Source of the DNA: Anaerolineales bacterium
GTDB lineage: Bacteria; Chloroflexota; Anaerolineae; 4572-78; J111
Assembly: GCA_012032575.1 (NCBI GenBank)
Contig: JAAUSP010000079.1
Coordinates: 1 to 18,760 of the forward strand
DNA length: 18,760 nucleotides
Direction of reading: 5' to 3'
Shown here: positions 1 through 7,752 of the stretch, in pieces
Layout: every line of letters starts with the position of its first letter
Position numbering within the stretch: position 1 is the stretch's first letter
Position numbers and translations under genes: made by a program
The notes under the pieces: model-generated
What the model was told of the DNA's origin: nothing
Seen by the model: the letters and a program-made list of their open reading frames with translations, nothing else
The model's database searches: none

Positions 1-806
1 ACGCCTATTCCCCGCACTCTGGCCCTGACTCTGTATGGCGACCTGGATTTGTCCATTATTGACGAGATGCCGCCGGGCCGCCAGACCATCGAAACCCGCT
101 GGTTGACCCCCCGCGAGCGGAACGCGCCTACGGTTTTATTCAGGCCCAGATCGAAAAAGGCCGGCAGGCTTTTATCATCTGCCCGCTGGTTGAAGAATCG
201 GAAAAAACAGAAGCCAAGTCGGCGGTGGAGGAACACAAACGGCTGCAAAGCCATATCTTTCCCAAGCTGAAATTGGGACTGCTGCATGGGCGTTTGAAAG
301 CCGAGGAAAAAGAGCGGGTCATGGCGGCCTTTCGTGACCGGGAGATGCACATTTTGGTGTCAACCTCGGTGGTTGAGGTGGGCATTGATGTGCCCAATGC
401 GACGGTTATTCTGGTGGAGGGGGCCAACCGCTTCGGTCTGGCCCAACTCCATCAGTTTCGGGGCCGGGTGGGCCGGGGAGAGCACCAGAGCTACTGCCTG
501 CTGCTGGCTGATAATGCCTCTGCCGAAGCCGAACAGCGCCTGGCCGTCATCGAGCGAACCAGCAACGGTTTTGAGCTGGCCGAGCAAGATTTGCAACTGC
601 GCGGCCCCGGCGAGTTTTTCGGGACACGCCAGAGCGGCCTGCCCGATTTAAAACTGGTGAAACTCAGCGATACCAAACTGCTGGAATTGGCCCGTCAGGA
701 AGCCAGCCTGATTTTTGAAAAAGACCCCAGTTTGGATAGTACCCAAAACCGGCTTTTGGCCCGGCAACTGGCAAATTTTTGGAGTCCACGGAGTGACTTA
801 ACTTAA
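1..806 (+). CDS. recG: ATP-dependent DNA helicase RecG, C-terminal part, with one internal frameshift
   Basis: RecG is a superfamily 2 helicase that remodels stalled replication forks and Holliday junctions. The window holds its second helicase domain and C-terminus. The opening [16 protein letters not shown] is the conserved segment after motif III. LLHGRLK, a VGIDVPNA stretch and QFRGRVGRG (motifs IV to VI) follow, then the family-typical [16 protein letters not shown] near the end. Reading starts in the frame of base 1 and must move to the frame of base 126: after PRER, the sequence at about 121-125 lacks one base, and [13 protein letters not shown] resumes in the new frame. Homology continues directly across the break, so this is either a sequencing error or a very recent mutation. 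The stop at 804-806 shares its last base with the coaD start, so the two are probably co-transcribed. The 5' end lies outside the window. Confidence 0.93.
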
Positions 807-1330
807 TGCGTCGAGCCATTTACCCTGCTACGTTTGATCCTATTACCAATGGGCATATTGATATTGCCGCCCGAGCCGCCACCTTGTTCGATGAGCTGAT
901 TGTGGGGGTGTATGATCGCCCCATGAAAAATTTACTCTTTACTATTGAAGAGCGGCTGGCTATGAGCCGGGAGGCCCTGGCGCACCTGGGCAATGTTGAG
1001 GTTAAGAGTTACAATGGGTTAACGGTTAATTTTGCCAAAGAACAGGGCGCCGGTTATATTGTCCGGGGCTTGCGGGCGCTGTCTGACTTTGAATGGGAAT
1101 TACAGCTCTCGCTGGCCAATCATAAGCTTGAGCCGGATATTGATACGGTCTGTTTGATGGCCAGCCAGGAGTATTCATTTCTTAGCTCCAGTATTCTGCG
1201 CGAGATTGCTTTGAATGGCGGCAGTATTAAAGATATGGCTCCGCCGGTGGTGGCTGAGGCCCTGCGCCAGAAGGCCATGCACGATAAAGACGGCAGTAAT
1301 CGCATCAAAATTGTATCGGTGCGAGATTGA
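806..1330 (+). CDS. coaD: Phosphopantetheine adenylyltransferase
   Basis: CoaD transfers AMP from ATP to 4'-phosphopantetheine, giving dephospho-coenzyme A, the penultimate step of CoA synthesis in the cytoplasm. The 174-residue length is normal for the family (about 160-170). The nucleotidyltransferase signature is visible: YPATFDPITNGH at residues 6-17 with TNGH as the (T/H)xGH nucleotide-binding motif, RGLRALSDFEWELQ in the middle (substrate pocket), and FLSSSILREI near residue 130, the equivalent of the family's ISSS motif. The ATG overlaps the recG stop by one base (TAATG), so translation is probably coupled. A weak inverted repeat (CAATTATC at 1331-1338, GATAATTG at 1350-1357) follows the stop but has no T tract. 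I see no anomalies. Confidence 0.97.
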   Translation: MRRAIYPATFDPITNGHIDIAARAATLFDELIVGVYDRPMKNLLFTIEERLAMSREALAHLGNVEVKSYNGLTVNFAKEQGAGYIVRGLRALSDFEWELQLSLANHKLEPDIDTVCLMASQEYSFLSSSILREIALNGGSIKDMAPPVVAEALRQKAMHDKDGSNRIKIVSVRD

Positions 1331-1385
1331 CAATTATCGGGTATCCATTGATAATTGAAGTTGACTTAATGCTAAAGGTGGTGTC

Positions 1386-1892
1386 ATGGATATTCTTCAC
1401 CTCATAGACCGACTTGAATCGTTGGTAACGGAGAGTTTTCATTTACCGTTTACATCCAATGTCATTGTACAGGAAGATGCCTTTTTAGACATTATTGACC
1501 AGATGCGCATCTCTATTCCCGAAGAGGTGAAATTAGCCAAGCGGACCGAAGCTGAACGGGATCGCACCCTGTTGCAGGCCCAGGAAGAGGCGAACCGGCT
1601 GCTGGAAATGGCCCGCGAAAAAGCCAAGTCCATGGCCAACGACCATGAGTTGGTTATCTATGCTCAGGAACGCGCCCAGGAAATTGAGGCTGATGCTCAC
1701 CGCCAGGCTGAAGAAATTGTTGCCGAAGCAGATGAGTACATTATTGATCAATTGAGCGAACTGGAAGAGCAGCTCATGAAAACCCTGACCACCGTGCGCA
1801 ACGGCCTGCGTCAGGTCAGAGAAACCCAAACCCGCCCCGCCGATAAAGAAGACGTAGCCGAACAGAAAGAAGTATTAGAAGAAGAACGGTAG
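1386..1892 (+). CDS. Coiled-coil protein of the coaD-yceD neighbourhood (DivIVA-like or ATP synthase B-like)
   Basis: A soluble 168-residue protein with no membrane segment or signal peptide. Residues 1-45 form a short possibly folded head (MDILHLIDRLESLV). From about residue 47 to 145 the sequence is rich in Ala, Glu, Arg and Gln with a heptad-like pattern, a long coiled coil; the tail is very acidic. Similar proteins next to coaD in Gram-positive bacteria and Chloroflexota are often labelled ATPase, F0F1 subunit B-like or DivIVA-like because of the coiled coil alone. I see no Walker motif, so ATPase activity is unsupported. The start is backed by the purine-rich AAAGGTGG at 1374-1381, about 5 bases before the ATG. 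A scaffold or cell-division role is possible but not shown. Confidence 0.8.
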   Translation: MDILHLIDRLESLVTESFHLPFTSNVIVQEDAFLDIIDQMRISIPEEVKLAKRTEAERDRTLLQAQEEANRLLEMAREKAKSMANDHELVIYAQERAQEIEADAHRQAEEIVAEADEYIIDQLSELEEQLMKTLTTVRNGLRQVRETQTRPADKEDVAEQKEVLEEER

Positions 1893-1893
1893 A

Positions 1894-1932
1894 ACAGTAG
1901 TCAGTAATCAGAAGTCAGTAGTCAGAGGTCAA
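1894..1932 (+). repeat. Degenerate short direct repeats of the AGTCAGTA type
   Basis: Five or so imperfect copies of a 7-9 base unit (agtagtcag, taatcag, aagtcag, tagtcag, aggtcaa) follow the coiled-coil gene stop. They show no dyad symmetry and no spacer pattern, so they are neither a CRISPR nor a terminator. They match the general type of short tandemly repeated heptamer sequences found between genes in several bacterial phyla. Confidence 0.55.
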
Positions 1933-1990
1933 TAAACGTGATTTTGCGACTCTGCTACCCTGCGACCTTATTTCCCCCTGTCGCCTGATT

Positions 1991-2018
1991 TTGAGTTTTT
2001 AAGAGTTTGGCCTATAAT
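1991..2018 (+). promoter_or_regulatory. Sigma-70-type promoter of the DUF177 gene, possibly giving a leaderless message
   Basis: TTGAGT at 1991-1996 and a perfect TATAAT at 2013-2018 are separated by 16 bases. The expected transcription start, about 7 bases downstream (near 2025), falls two bases before the ATG at 2027, and there is no Shine-Dalgarno sequence between them. A downstream ATG at 2045 is the alternative start. Confidence 0.6.
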
Positions 2019-2026
2019 TCAGGCTT

Positions 2027-2593
2027 ATGCACAAAAATCGAGTGATGCCAGGCTCTCCTGGGCTACGGTTTAATGTGGCCCAGTTAATGAAAGAAGGCAC
2101 CGGCGCGGTTCGGAATTATGAGGTTGAGGCCAGTCTTGCTACAAGTTTTGACGACGAAGATTTAAAGATAGTTGCGCCGTTGATAGGCCAGGTAAGATTT
2201 CTGCGTGCGGGGTCGCATCTTCTGGCGACCGGCGTGCTGGAAACCAAAATCGAAAAGAGCTGCGGCCGCTGTTTAACCTCGTTTGCCGAGCCGGTCAGGG
2301 TTGAGCTGGAGGAAGAATTTTTCCCCACCCTCGATGTGATCACCGGCGCGGCCATTACCCAACCGTCCGAAGTCGAAGTAGCCAACCTGATTGACGAGCA
2401 GCACATGCTGGATTTGTCGGAAGTGGTGCGGCAGGAGCTTTTGCTTGAGAGCAACGATCTGCTTTACTGCCGGCCCGATTGCCAGGGCTTGTGCCCTCAC
2501 TGCGGGCAAGACCTCAATCTGGGTTTGTGCAACTGCCAGGATGAGATTGTAGACCCGCGTTGGGCCAATCTCCAAACCCTGCGAGACGATTAA
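2027..2593 (+). CDS. yceD: DUF177 (YceD-family) protein with a C-terminal cysteine cluster
   Basis: A 188-residue member of the YceD/DUF177 family, the small protein almost always encoded just before ribosomal protein L32 (rpmF) and linked in plants and bacteria to 23S rRNA accumulation. The family-typical N-terminal LRFNVAQLMKEGTGAVRNYE is at residues 13-32. A central SCGRCL pair and the C-terminal CRPDCQGLCPHCGQDLN followed by CNC are the expected zinc-binding-like cysteines. The start is uncertain: ATG 2027 lies 9 bases after a consensus -10 box, and ATG 2045 is also possible; both precede the conserved domain. A strong terminator follows at 2621. Its usual partner rpmF is not next door but about 6 kb downstream, behind a block of exported-protein genes. 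Confidence 0.9.
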   Translation: MHKNRVMPGSPGLRFNVAQLMKEGTGAVRNYEVEASLATSFDDEDLKIVAPLIGQVRFLRAGSHLLATGVLETKIEKSCGRCLTSFAEPVRVELEEEFFPTLDVITGAAITQPSEVEVANLIDEQHMLDLSEVVRQELLLESNDLLYCRPDCQGLCPHCGQDLNLGLCNCQDEIVDPRWANLQTLRDD

Positions 2594-2620
2594 TTTCCTA
2601 AAAATCATATCTACCGAGAG

Positions 2621-2653
2621 GAGTCCAAAGCTTGCTTTGGACTCTTTTTGTTT
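2621..2653 (+). terminator. Rho-independent terminator after the DUF177 gene
   Basis: Arms GAGTCCAAAGC (2621-2631) and GCTTTGGACTC (2634-2644) are perfectly complementary over 11 bases with a tiny loop, followed by CTTTTTGTTT. It should end the recG-coaD-yceD transcript before the inserted block. Confidence 0.9.
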
Positions 2654-2658
2654 AATAT

Positions 2659-2786
2659 AGGACTTACGCAGTTGAAGCGTTTTGTCTAAAAACTAACCAC
2701 AGATTTCACGGATTACACAAAAGGATGAATAGTATTTTGTGAAATCTGTGTAATCTGTGGTTGAAAATTCTGAACTGCGTAACTCA
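2659..2786. mobile_element. MITE-like non-coding inverted-repeat element
   Basis: The outer ends form an inverted repeat: GACTTACGCAGTT at 2661-2673 matches, in reverse, AACTGCGTAACTC at 2773-2785. Nested inside is a second inverted repeat of about 28 bases: the left arm 2695-2722 begins AACCACAGATTTCACGGATT and the right arm 2735-2762 ends TAATCTGTGGTT, with about three mismatches and a short loop. The element has no coding capacity. Terminal inverted repeats around a foldable core of about 130 bp suggest a miniature inverted-repeat transposable element or a REP-type repeat. No clear target duplication is visible, and the parent transposase is not in the window. Confidence 0.6.
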
Positions 2787-2801
2787 TATAATAATCTGCT
2801 A

Positions 2802-2840
2802 AGCAGACCCTAAAGGTCTCAAAGACCTTTAGGGTCTGCT
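2802..2840. repeat. Perfect 18-bp inverted repeat (hairpin)
   Basis: AGCAGACCCTAAAGGTCT (2802-2819), loop CAA, AGACCTTTAGGGTCTGCT (2823-2840): all 18 pairs match. No T tract follows on +, so it is not an ordinary terminator; it looks like a dispersed REP-like hairpin placed between the MITE-like element and the next promoter. Confidence 0.85.
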
Positions 2841-2881
2841 CCTGCCGCCAAAACTCTAACCGATTTCTAACGATTTTCCCC

Positions 2882-2910
2882 TGGACACCCCCCCCGAATT
2901 GTGATAAAAT
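2882..2910 (+). promoter_or_regulatory. Promoter with a C8 homopolymer in its spacer
   Basis: TGGACA at 2882-2887 (one mismatch to TTGACA) and TAAAAT at 2905-2910 lie exactly 17 bases apart, 12-20 bases before the ATG candidates of the LVIVD gene. Eight consecutive C residues (2888-2895) fill almost half the spacer. Gain or loss of a C would alter spacing and so promoter strength, as in known phase-variable promoters. Confidence 0.6.
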
Positions 2911-2930
2911 GCACAAACAGGATGGTTGCC

Positions 2931-4424
2931 ATGAAAAAAATCAGTAACCTTTTTAGCTACATAACATTGGTGTTATTGTTAGGTTTGGCCTGGGGTGTTC
3001 GTGGCATTCTGGCTCAAGGGCCGACCGAGGAGGTAAAGGATGAGGTATCATCTGCCCAATTGCCTCCTCCAAAGATAGAACTGGCCGGTCAAGTTGGCGG
3101 AACGGTTAATGGTTCTTGGTGGGTTAACAATGTCTCGGTGGTGGGTAATACGGCTTACGTGGGTGCCGATGATGGCTTGCATTTAATTAATGTTTCTACC
3201 CCCGCTATACCTATTGAAGTTAGTTATTATCCCACTATAAATGGTGTGGGCGAAATTACTTTGGTCGGAAACATTGCTTATATACTTAATGGTTACACAG
3301 TGCGGTTAGTGAATGTTTCTAACTCGGCTGCTCCCAACGAAATAAGCTCTTACACGTTTCCCTTCTCCCAATTTCCCGATGATCCTCTGGATATAGCTGT
3401 GTCGGGCAATACTGCTTACGTCGCGCGGTATAATACGGGGTTGCACATTTTAGATATTTCTAATCTGGCAGATCCAAGCGAAATTGGATATTTCCCGCTA
3501 CTCTCACCAACTTTAGGTGTGGCAGCGACCAAAAATAAAGTTTTTCTCTCTGGGTATGGTGGATTACATATTATTGACTCCTCCAATCTGTATATACCCA
3601 TTGAAGTTGGTTCCTATTCTGGGTTAATGAGTTGGAGCAATGACGTAGCAGTAGAGGGAAATAGAGTTTATTCAGCTGATGGATTGTTTGGTTTTGGCGG
3701 GCTCTCAATCATTGATACCTCAGGTCCCAATCGTCCACAGATGATTGGCTCTATTAATCTGGGCGACGCCATGCACGTGACAGTACAGGGAAGTCACGCC
3801 TATCTTTTGGTGGAAGGTGATTTGTATATTGTGGATATTTCACATCCAGATAATCCCATTGAAATTGGTTTTTACGACAATGGTGTTACCGGGTGGATTG
3901 ATGACCTGGATGTGCAAAATAATTATGTTTATGTAGCTGCTGAAGACAAAGGACTGCAGATTCTGCGTTTGTTGCGGCATAAGATTACCGGAGGAGTCTC
4001 AACTAGCGGTGGTTACTTATCATCACACGGTACCTACCTGGCTTTCCCTGCTGGCGCTTTTACCGATATGGTCGCTCTGACTTACCGCCATCTCTGGCAA
4101 GATCAAGATGAAGGCGATTTGGTTGGTATTGGCCATACCTTTGAATTAGAAGCTATTTACCATCTCACCGGCCAACCCGCCCAACTGGCCTCCAGCCAAA
4201 CCTTCGATATCCTGGTGCAATACACTGACGCTGAGCAAGGCCCGGCTATCGAAGACACGTTGGCCTTGTACTATTGGAACGGCAGCCAATGGTTGAAAGA
4301 AGCCAGCAGTGCGGTTGACCCAGCCGGCAATACCGTGACTGCCCAGCCCAACCATTGGGCTACTCTGTGGGCCGTGTTGGGCGAAACACGGCGGACGTTC
4401 TTGCCGATTATTTTGGACAAGTAA
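2931..4424 (+). CDS. Secreted LVIVD-repeat beta-propeller protein with FLPIIL C-terminal tail
   Basis: An exported protein of about 497 residues. The start chosen is the ATG at 2931 because [22 protein letters not shown] is a clean Sec signal peptide; the frame is open upstream to a GTG at 2901, and another ATG lies at 2922. From about residue 55 to 345 the sequence repeats the pattern V-x-GNxAYV...GLHIIDISN-x-x-P-x-EIG about seven times, the LVIVD repeat, expected to form a beta-propeller on the cell surface. The region after this ([20 protein letters not shown]) resembles a ZU5-like beta domain. The protein ends in [10 protein letters not shown], a tail shared in style with the protein ending at 7742. 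Base composition is AT-richer in the propeller than in the C-terminal domain. The ligand is unknown; it is the first gene of the exported-protein block. Confidence 0.85.
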   Translation: MKKISNLFSYITLVLLLGLAWGVRGILAQGPTEEVKDEVSSAQLPPPKIELAGQVGGTVNGSWWVNNVSVVGNTAYVGADDGLHLINVSTPAIPIEVSYYPTINGVGEITLVGNIAYILNGYTVRLVNVSNSAAPNEISSYTFPFSQFPDDPLDIAVSGNTAYVARYNTGLHILDISNLADPSEIGYFPLLSPTLGVAATKNKVFLSGYGGLHIIDSSNLYIPIEVGSYSGLMSWSNDVAVEGNRVYSADGLFGFGGLSIIDTSGPNRPQMIGSINLGDAMHVTVQGSHAYLLVEGDLYIVDISHPDNPIEIGFYDNGVTGWIDDLDVQNNYVYVAAEDKGLQILRLLRHKITGGVSTSGGYLSSHGTYLAFPAGAFTDMVALTYRHLWQDQDEGDLVGIGHTFELEAIYHLTGQPAQLASSQTFDILVQYTDAEQGPAIEDTLALYYWNGSQWLKEASSAVDPAGNTVTAQPNHWATLWAVLGETRRTFLPIILDK

Positions 4425-4465
4425 AAGTGATTTTCAGGAGATGCACCCACTGAAAGGATGACCTG

Positions 4466-5776
4466 ATGAAAAAAATTAAACACCTCTTTAGCAATACCCT
4501 AACCTTAATCCTGCTTTTAGTTTTAGGGGTCGTGTTGGCCCTGTTTTTGAGCCGCCGTTCCGAAAACGACCATCCGGTAGCCCAGGCAACCCAGGCAGAA
4601 GTAACAACTGCGCCTGCAACAGAAGTAAAAGCGACCCCTACACCAGCAACCACTCCTACCGCGACTCTTGCCCCGGCTACCCAACCCGCCGAACCGCCCA
4701 AGGACGATACCCCCGAACCAACCTGGACGCCGGTGATTATTTTTCCGGTGGGGACCCCGCCTCCCTTGCCTTCACCGCCGCCTACCCCAACGGCGACGCC
4801 GATTAATCCGAATGAGAGTGAAGTAGCTGCTTTTGATGTGCCGGTGGGTGGCCCCATTGTCTCACCTGACGATCAAGCCTTGGCAGTAGTGGCAGGTCTT
4901 GAATTTTTACCCGAGCAAGGCGGACGTTTTATTACTCAAATATGGATTATTGATTTACCCACAAAACAAGTTGAAAAACTAGATGCATCAGGTGTAATGC
5001 CTACCTGGTCACCAGATGGTCAGAGGATTCTATTTTTAGTTAGGCGAGATGATCAATTCGAAATAAAGATCACTGACAGGAAAGGTTCAAGTGAAGAAAC
5101 CTTGGTCACCATAGCCGAGAAAGACTTTCTTGACTATTACTGGGCGACCTCTAACCAGGTCGATATTGTCAGACCAGATGGTATTCAACGGACGGATTTG
5201 GGACGAAAAAGTACAGAACAGGTGATTAATTTAACTGTACCAGCTAAAACTCAGGGAGGCACAAAACCTCAAGTGGCTGAGTATCCAGGTAAGGTGATTG
5301 TTGTAGGTGATGGTCGTAACTTATTGATTATCCAACAAGATGGACAATCAGTATCAATTGCTGATATAAAAGGAAGGTCTATCGGAGAGTTCGCCCTTTC
5401 TGTAGATGGGCAAAAACTTACCTATATTGTTAATGAAGGTAGGAGTGATGAACTTTGGTCTAACAATTTGATTGGTAAATCTCCTAAAATGCTCTATCGG
5501 ATAGATGGGGGACATATACATGATCTAGCTTGGGCACCCAATGGTCAAGCTGTAGTTATCGGTTGGCGCGAAACAGGTACTTCTTTGGGGGCAGACTTAA
5601 CCTTGCTCTGGATAAATGTGGATAATAGTCAGACTATTCCCCTCCAAGTAGATGGGGTAGAGCGTGGTTTTGTATTCAGCCACAAAGGAGACAGGTTGTT
5701 TTATAGTCGAACGTTTTATGCTGATCCTACTGATGAAGGTAGAACTGCATTCTACCAGCTAGAGATAAAACCATGA
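4466..5776 (+). CDS. Membrane-anchored extracellular propeller protein (TolB/PD40-like)
   Basis: 436 residues. Residues 1-29 are a positively charged start plus one hydrophobic segment (LILLLVLGVVLALFL) with no clear cleavage site, so probably an N-terminal anchor. Residues 33-118 form a low-complexity linker rich in Pro and Thr, typical of wall-spanning stalks. The remainder contains repeats of the form SPDGQRILFLV, SVDGQKLTYIV, APNGQAVVIGW and SHKGDRLFYSR, the PD40/TolB-type blades of a beta-propeller. AAAGGATGA at 4453-4461 is a good ribosome binding site. The stop overlaps the next ATG (ATGA at 5773-5776), so it is translationally coupled to the SpoIID gene. From about 4900 the coding sequence becomes clearly AT-richer than the start of the gene. 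The substrate is unknown. Confidence 0.82.
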   Translation: MKKIKHLFSNTLTLILLLVLGVVLALFLSRRSENDHPVAQATQAEVTTAPATEVKATPTPATTPTATLAPATQPAEPPKDDTPEPTWTPVIIFPVGTPPPLPSPPPTPTATPINPNESEVAAFDVPVGGPIVSPDDQALAVVAGLEFLPEQGGRFITQIWIIDLPTKQVEKLDASGVMPTWSPDGQRILFLVRRDDQFEIKITDRKGSSEETLVTIAEKDFLDYYWATSNQVDIVRPDGIQRTDLGRKSTEQVINLTVPAKTQGGTKPQVAEYPGKVIVVGDGRNLLIIQQDGQSVSIADIKGRSIGEFALSVDGQKLTYIVNEGRSDELWSNNLIGKSPKMLYRIDGGHIHDLAWAPNGQAVVIGWRETGTSLGADLTLLWINVDNSQTIPLQVDGVERGFVFSHKGDRLFYSRTFYADPTDEGRTAFYQLEIKP

Positions 5777-7742
5777 AAATTCAATACATATCTTGGCTCG
5801 TCATAGTGCTTTTCGTTGGAATACAAACTGCTCAGGTATCAGCAAACGAAGCAGTTATACCGCTTCAAGTTGTCGATGATTCAACATTGATTTATTACCG
5901 TTTAGATAGCAGTCCAAATTCTACCGAAACTTGTACTACCAATCCTCCGATCACGTTTGGCGATTTTATTAAAAAAACACTACCCTTTGAATGGAGTGAT
6001 GGTTGGGCTAACACCCCAAATGGCATAGAAGCTTTAAAGGCAGGAGCAATTGCCATCCGTACCTATGCGCTTAGTGCTTATCATAGTGCAGGGGTTATTA
6101 ATGTTGGTGGACAGGATTATCGTTGTATTAGGGCTTGGTCTACTCGTATAAATTTTCATGCCAGTGAGTCTATAAGCAATATCATCAATAATTACCCTAA
6201 TTCAGTGACGGCGGTGGATGTTACAAATGGGATCTATATGACTCATACTAACGCCACGGCTCTCTTAGGGATCAAAGCTATTCACCCTCAATTTCGTGAC
6301 GAGACCGGATTGTATACAAGTCAAGGTTATTTTGATGATAATCCACAAACAAATGACCCTATTCCCTGGCTCAAGGAAGTGTTTGATCCAATTAGTTCCG
6401 GCTCGCCAGAACCAGGCATGGGGCAGGAAGGTTCAAGGCGGTGGGCCTGGGGTAAAGACGGGTCGGTTCAAAATCCAGGCTCGGATTTTCCCAAGTGGGA
6501 CTACCGGCGCATCCTGGCCCACTACTACAGCGAAGTGGACTTTGTTGGCATAACTCCGGATCCGCCAATGATAATCGTGGCAATATCATTGAAGTGGAAG
6601 GTATTCCGCCCAATGGGGGCTTGATTATGTGCTTAGGGGAGAAGTTGCCGGACATTAGGGTTGATTTCCAGAACGTAGGTAACGCTTTGCCGGTTGACGC
6701 TTGTCCGGGTGGAACCTCTACTCTGCTAGGCTATCATCTCTACCGGCAGGATGGCTCCATCGCCTGTAGCAACTGTGAAGGGATACGATCTATCCCTTTA
6801 TGTTGGCGAGATGGAGTCGCCATTCCACCCGGTAAAAATCATATTTCTGATGACCTTGATCTCTTCATTCCTGATAACTCGGCCATCGTCAAAGGCAATA
6901 CTTATCTCTTGCGTTTCGATATAAGACGCAATGGGGTCTGGCAAGGTCGCAACGCCAATTTCCCCTGGCCGCCCCAGGATATTCCCGTGACCATCTGCAC
7001 CTCGGGCGGTGGGAGTGGCGCGCCGGAGGCCAGCGTGAATCGTCCCCCGGCGGTGGTGAATTACAACAACTTGGTTGGCGACCGTTATGGGTTTAGTTGG
7101 AGCGGGCGCAACGCGACCAGTTATGATTTGCAATGGAAGAGTAAGGAAATTTGGGAATCTACTTTCCCCGATAGTTGGGTAGCGCTGCCCGAATTTCAAA
7201 ATATGAATGCCACCGTAGCTCAATTTTCTTCCCCAATTGACTGCAGCCGTGATCACCGGGATTGGCGCTTCCGGTTGCGGGCTAAAAATAGCAACCAAAC
7301 GGGTGATTGGGTGATTATCCGCAGTCGGATGAGAATCTGGCCTCATCCCTGGTTAAGCTATTGGGATATTGGGGCATTGGTGTTAAACAGCGACCCGGGA
7401 CCCTGGTCTCGCCCGGAGGATCTCATTAACTATGGCGGCGGCACGTTCAATTGGACGGTGAGCGATAATCAAAGTTGGATTACGACGAATAGTTCCGGCC
7501 AGGGGATAGGCTCGTTAGGCGTTGTTGTCAGCAAGCCGGGTGGGGTAGGGACTTACTCTGGTCTGATTACCGTCAATATGACCAATCCCTCATTCGGTAA
7601 ATTCTGCAATATCGGTCCATCCTCGGTTATCCAGTGCAATAACAGCCCTTCAGCTATCACCTGTAATGTCCCGGTTCAGGTGGGTGTAGCGGACTTCTTT
7701 AGATATGAATATTTGCCGATCATCTTGAAAAACAGCCAATAA
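5773..7742 (+). CDS. Exported SpoIID-domain protein with Ig-like/BACON-like C-terminal region, split by one frameshift
   Basis: The first part (5773-6563) has a signal peptide (residues 1-24), then a SpoIID-type domain: FIKKTLPFEWSDGW, EALKAGAIAIRTYALSAYHS (residues 86-105) and, near its end, GMGQEGSRRWAWG...YRRILAHYYSEV. SpoIID is a lytic transglycosylase of the Bacillus engulfment machinery, and the domain also occurs in exported proteins of non-spore-formers. At 6562-6563 one base is missing: the first frame would stop at 6624, while the next frame continues sensibly (NDNRGNIIEVEGIPPNGG) to 7742. That second part holds a beta-rich segment, a fibronectin-like stretch (YGFSWSGRNATSYDLQWKS), a BACON-like segment (INYGGGTFNWTVSDNQSW) and the tail FFRYEYLPIILKNSQ. 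Restored length is about 656 residues. A peptidoglycan-related role is inferred from the domain only; the second half is unrecognised apart from fold type. Confidence 0.8.
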
Positions 7743-7752
7743 GGAAAGCAAA

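Noticed and set aside
1894..1932. Possible CRISPR array
   Set aside because: The repeat units are 7-9 bases, degenerate and without spacers; no cas genes are present.
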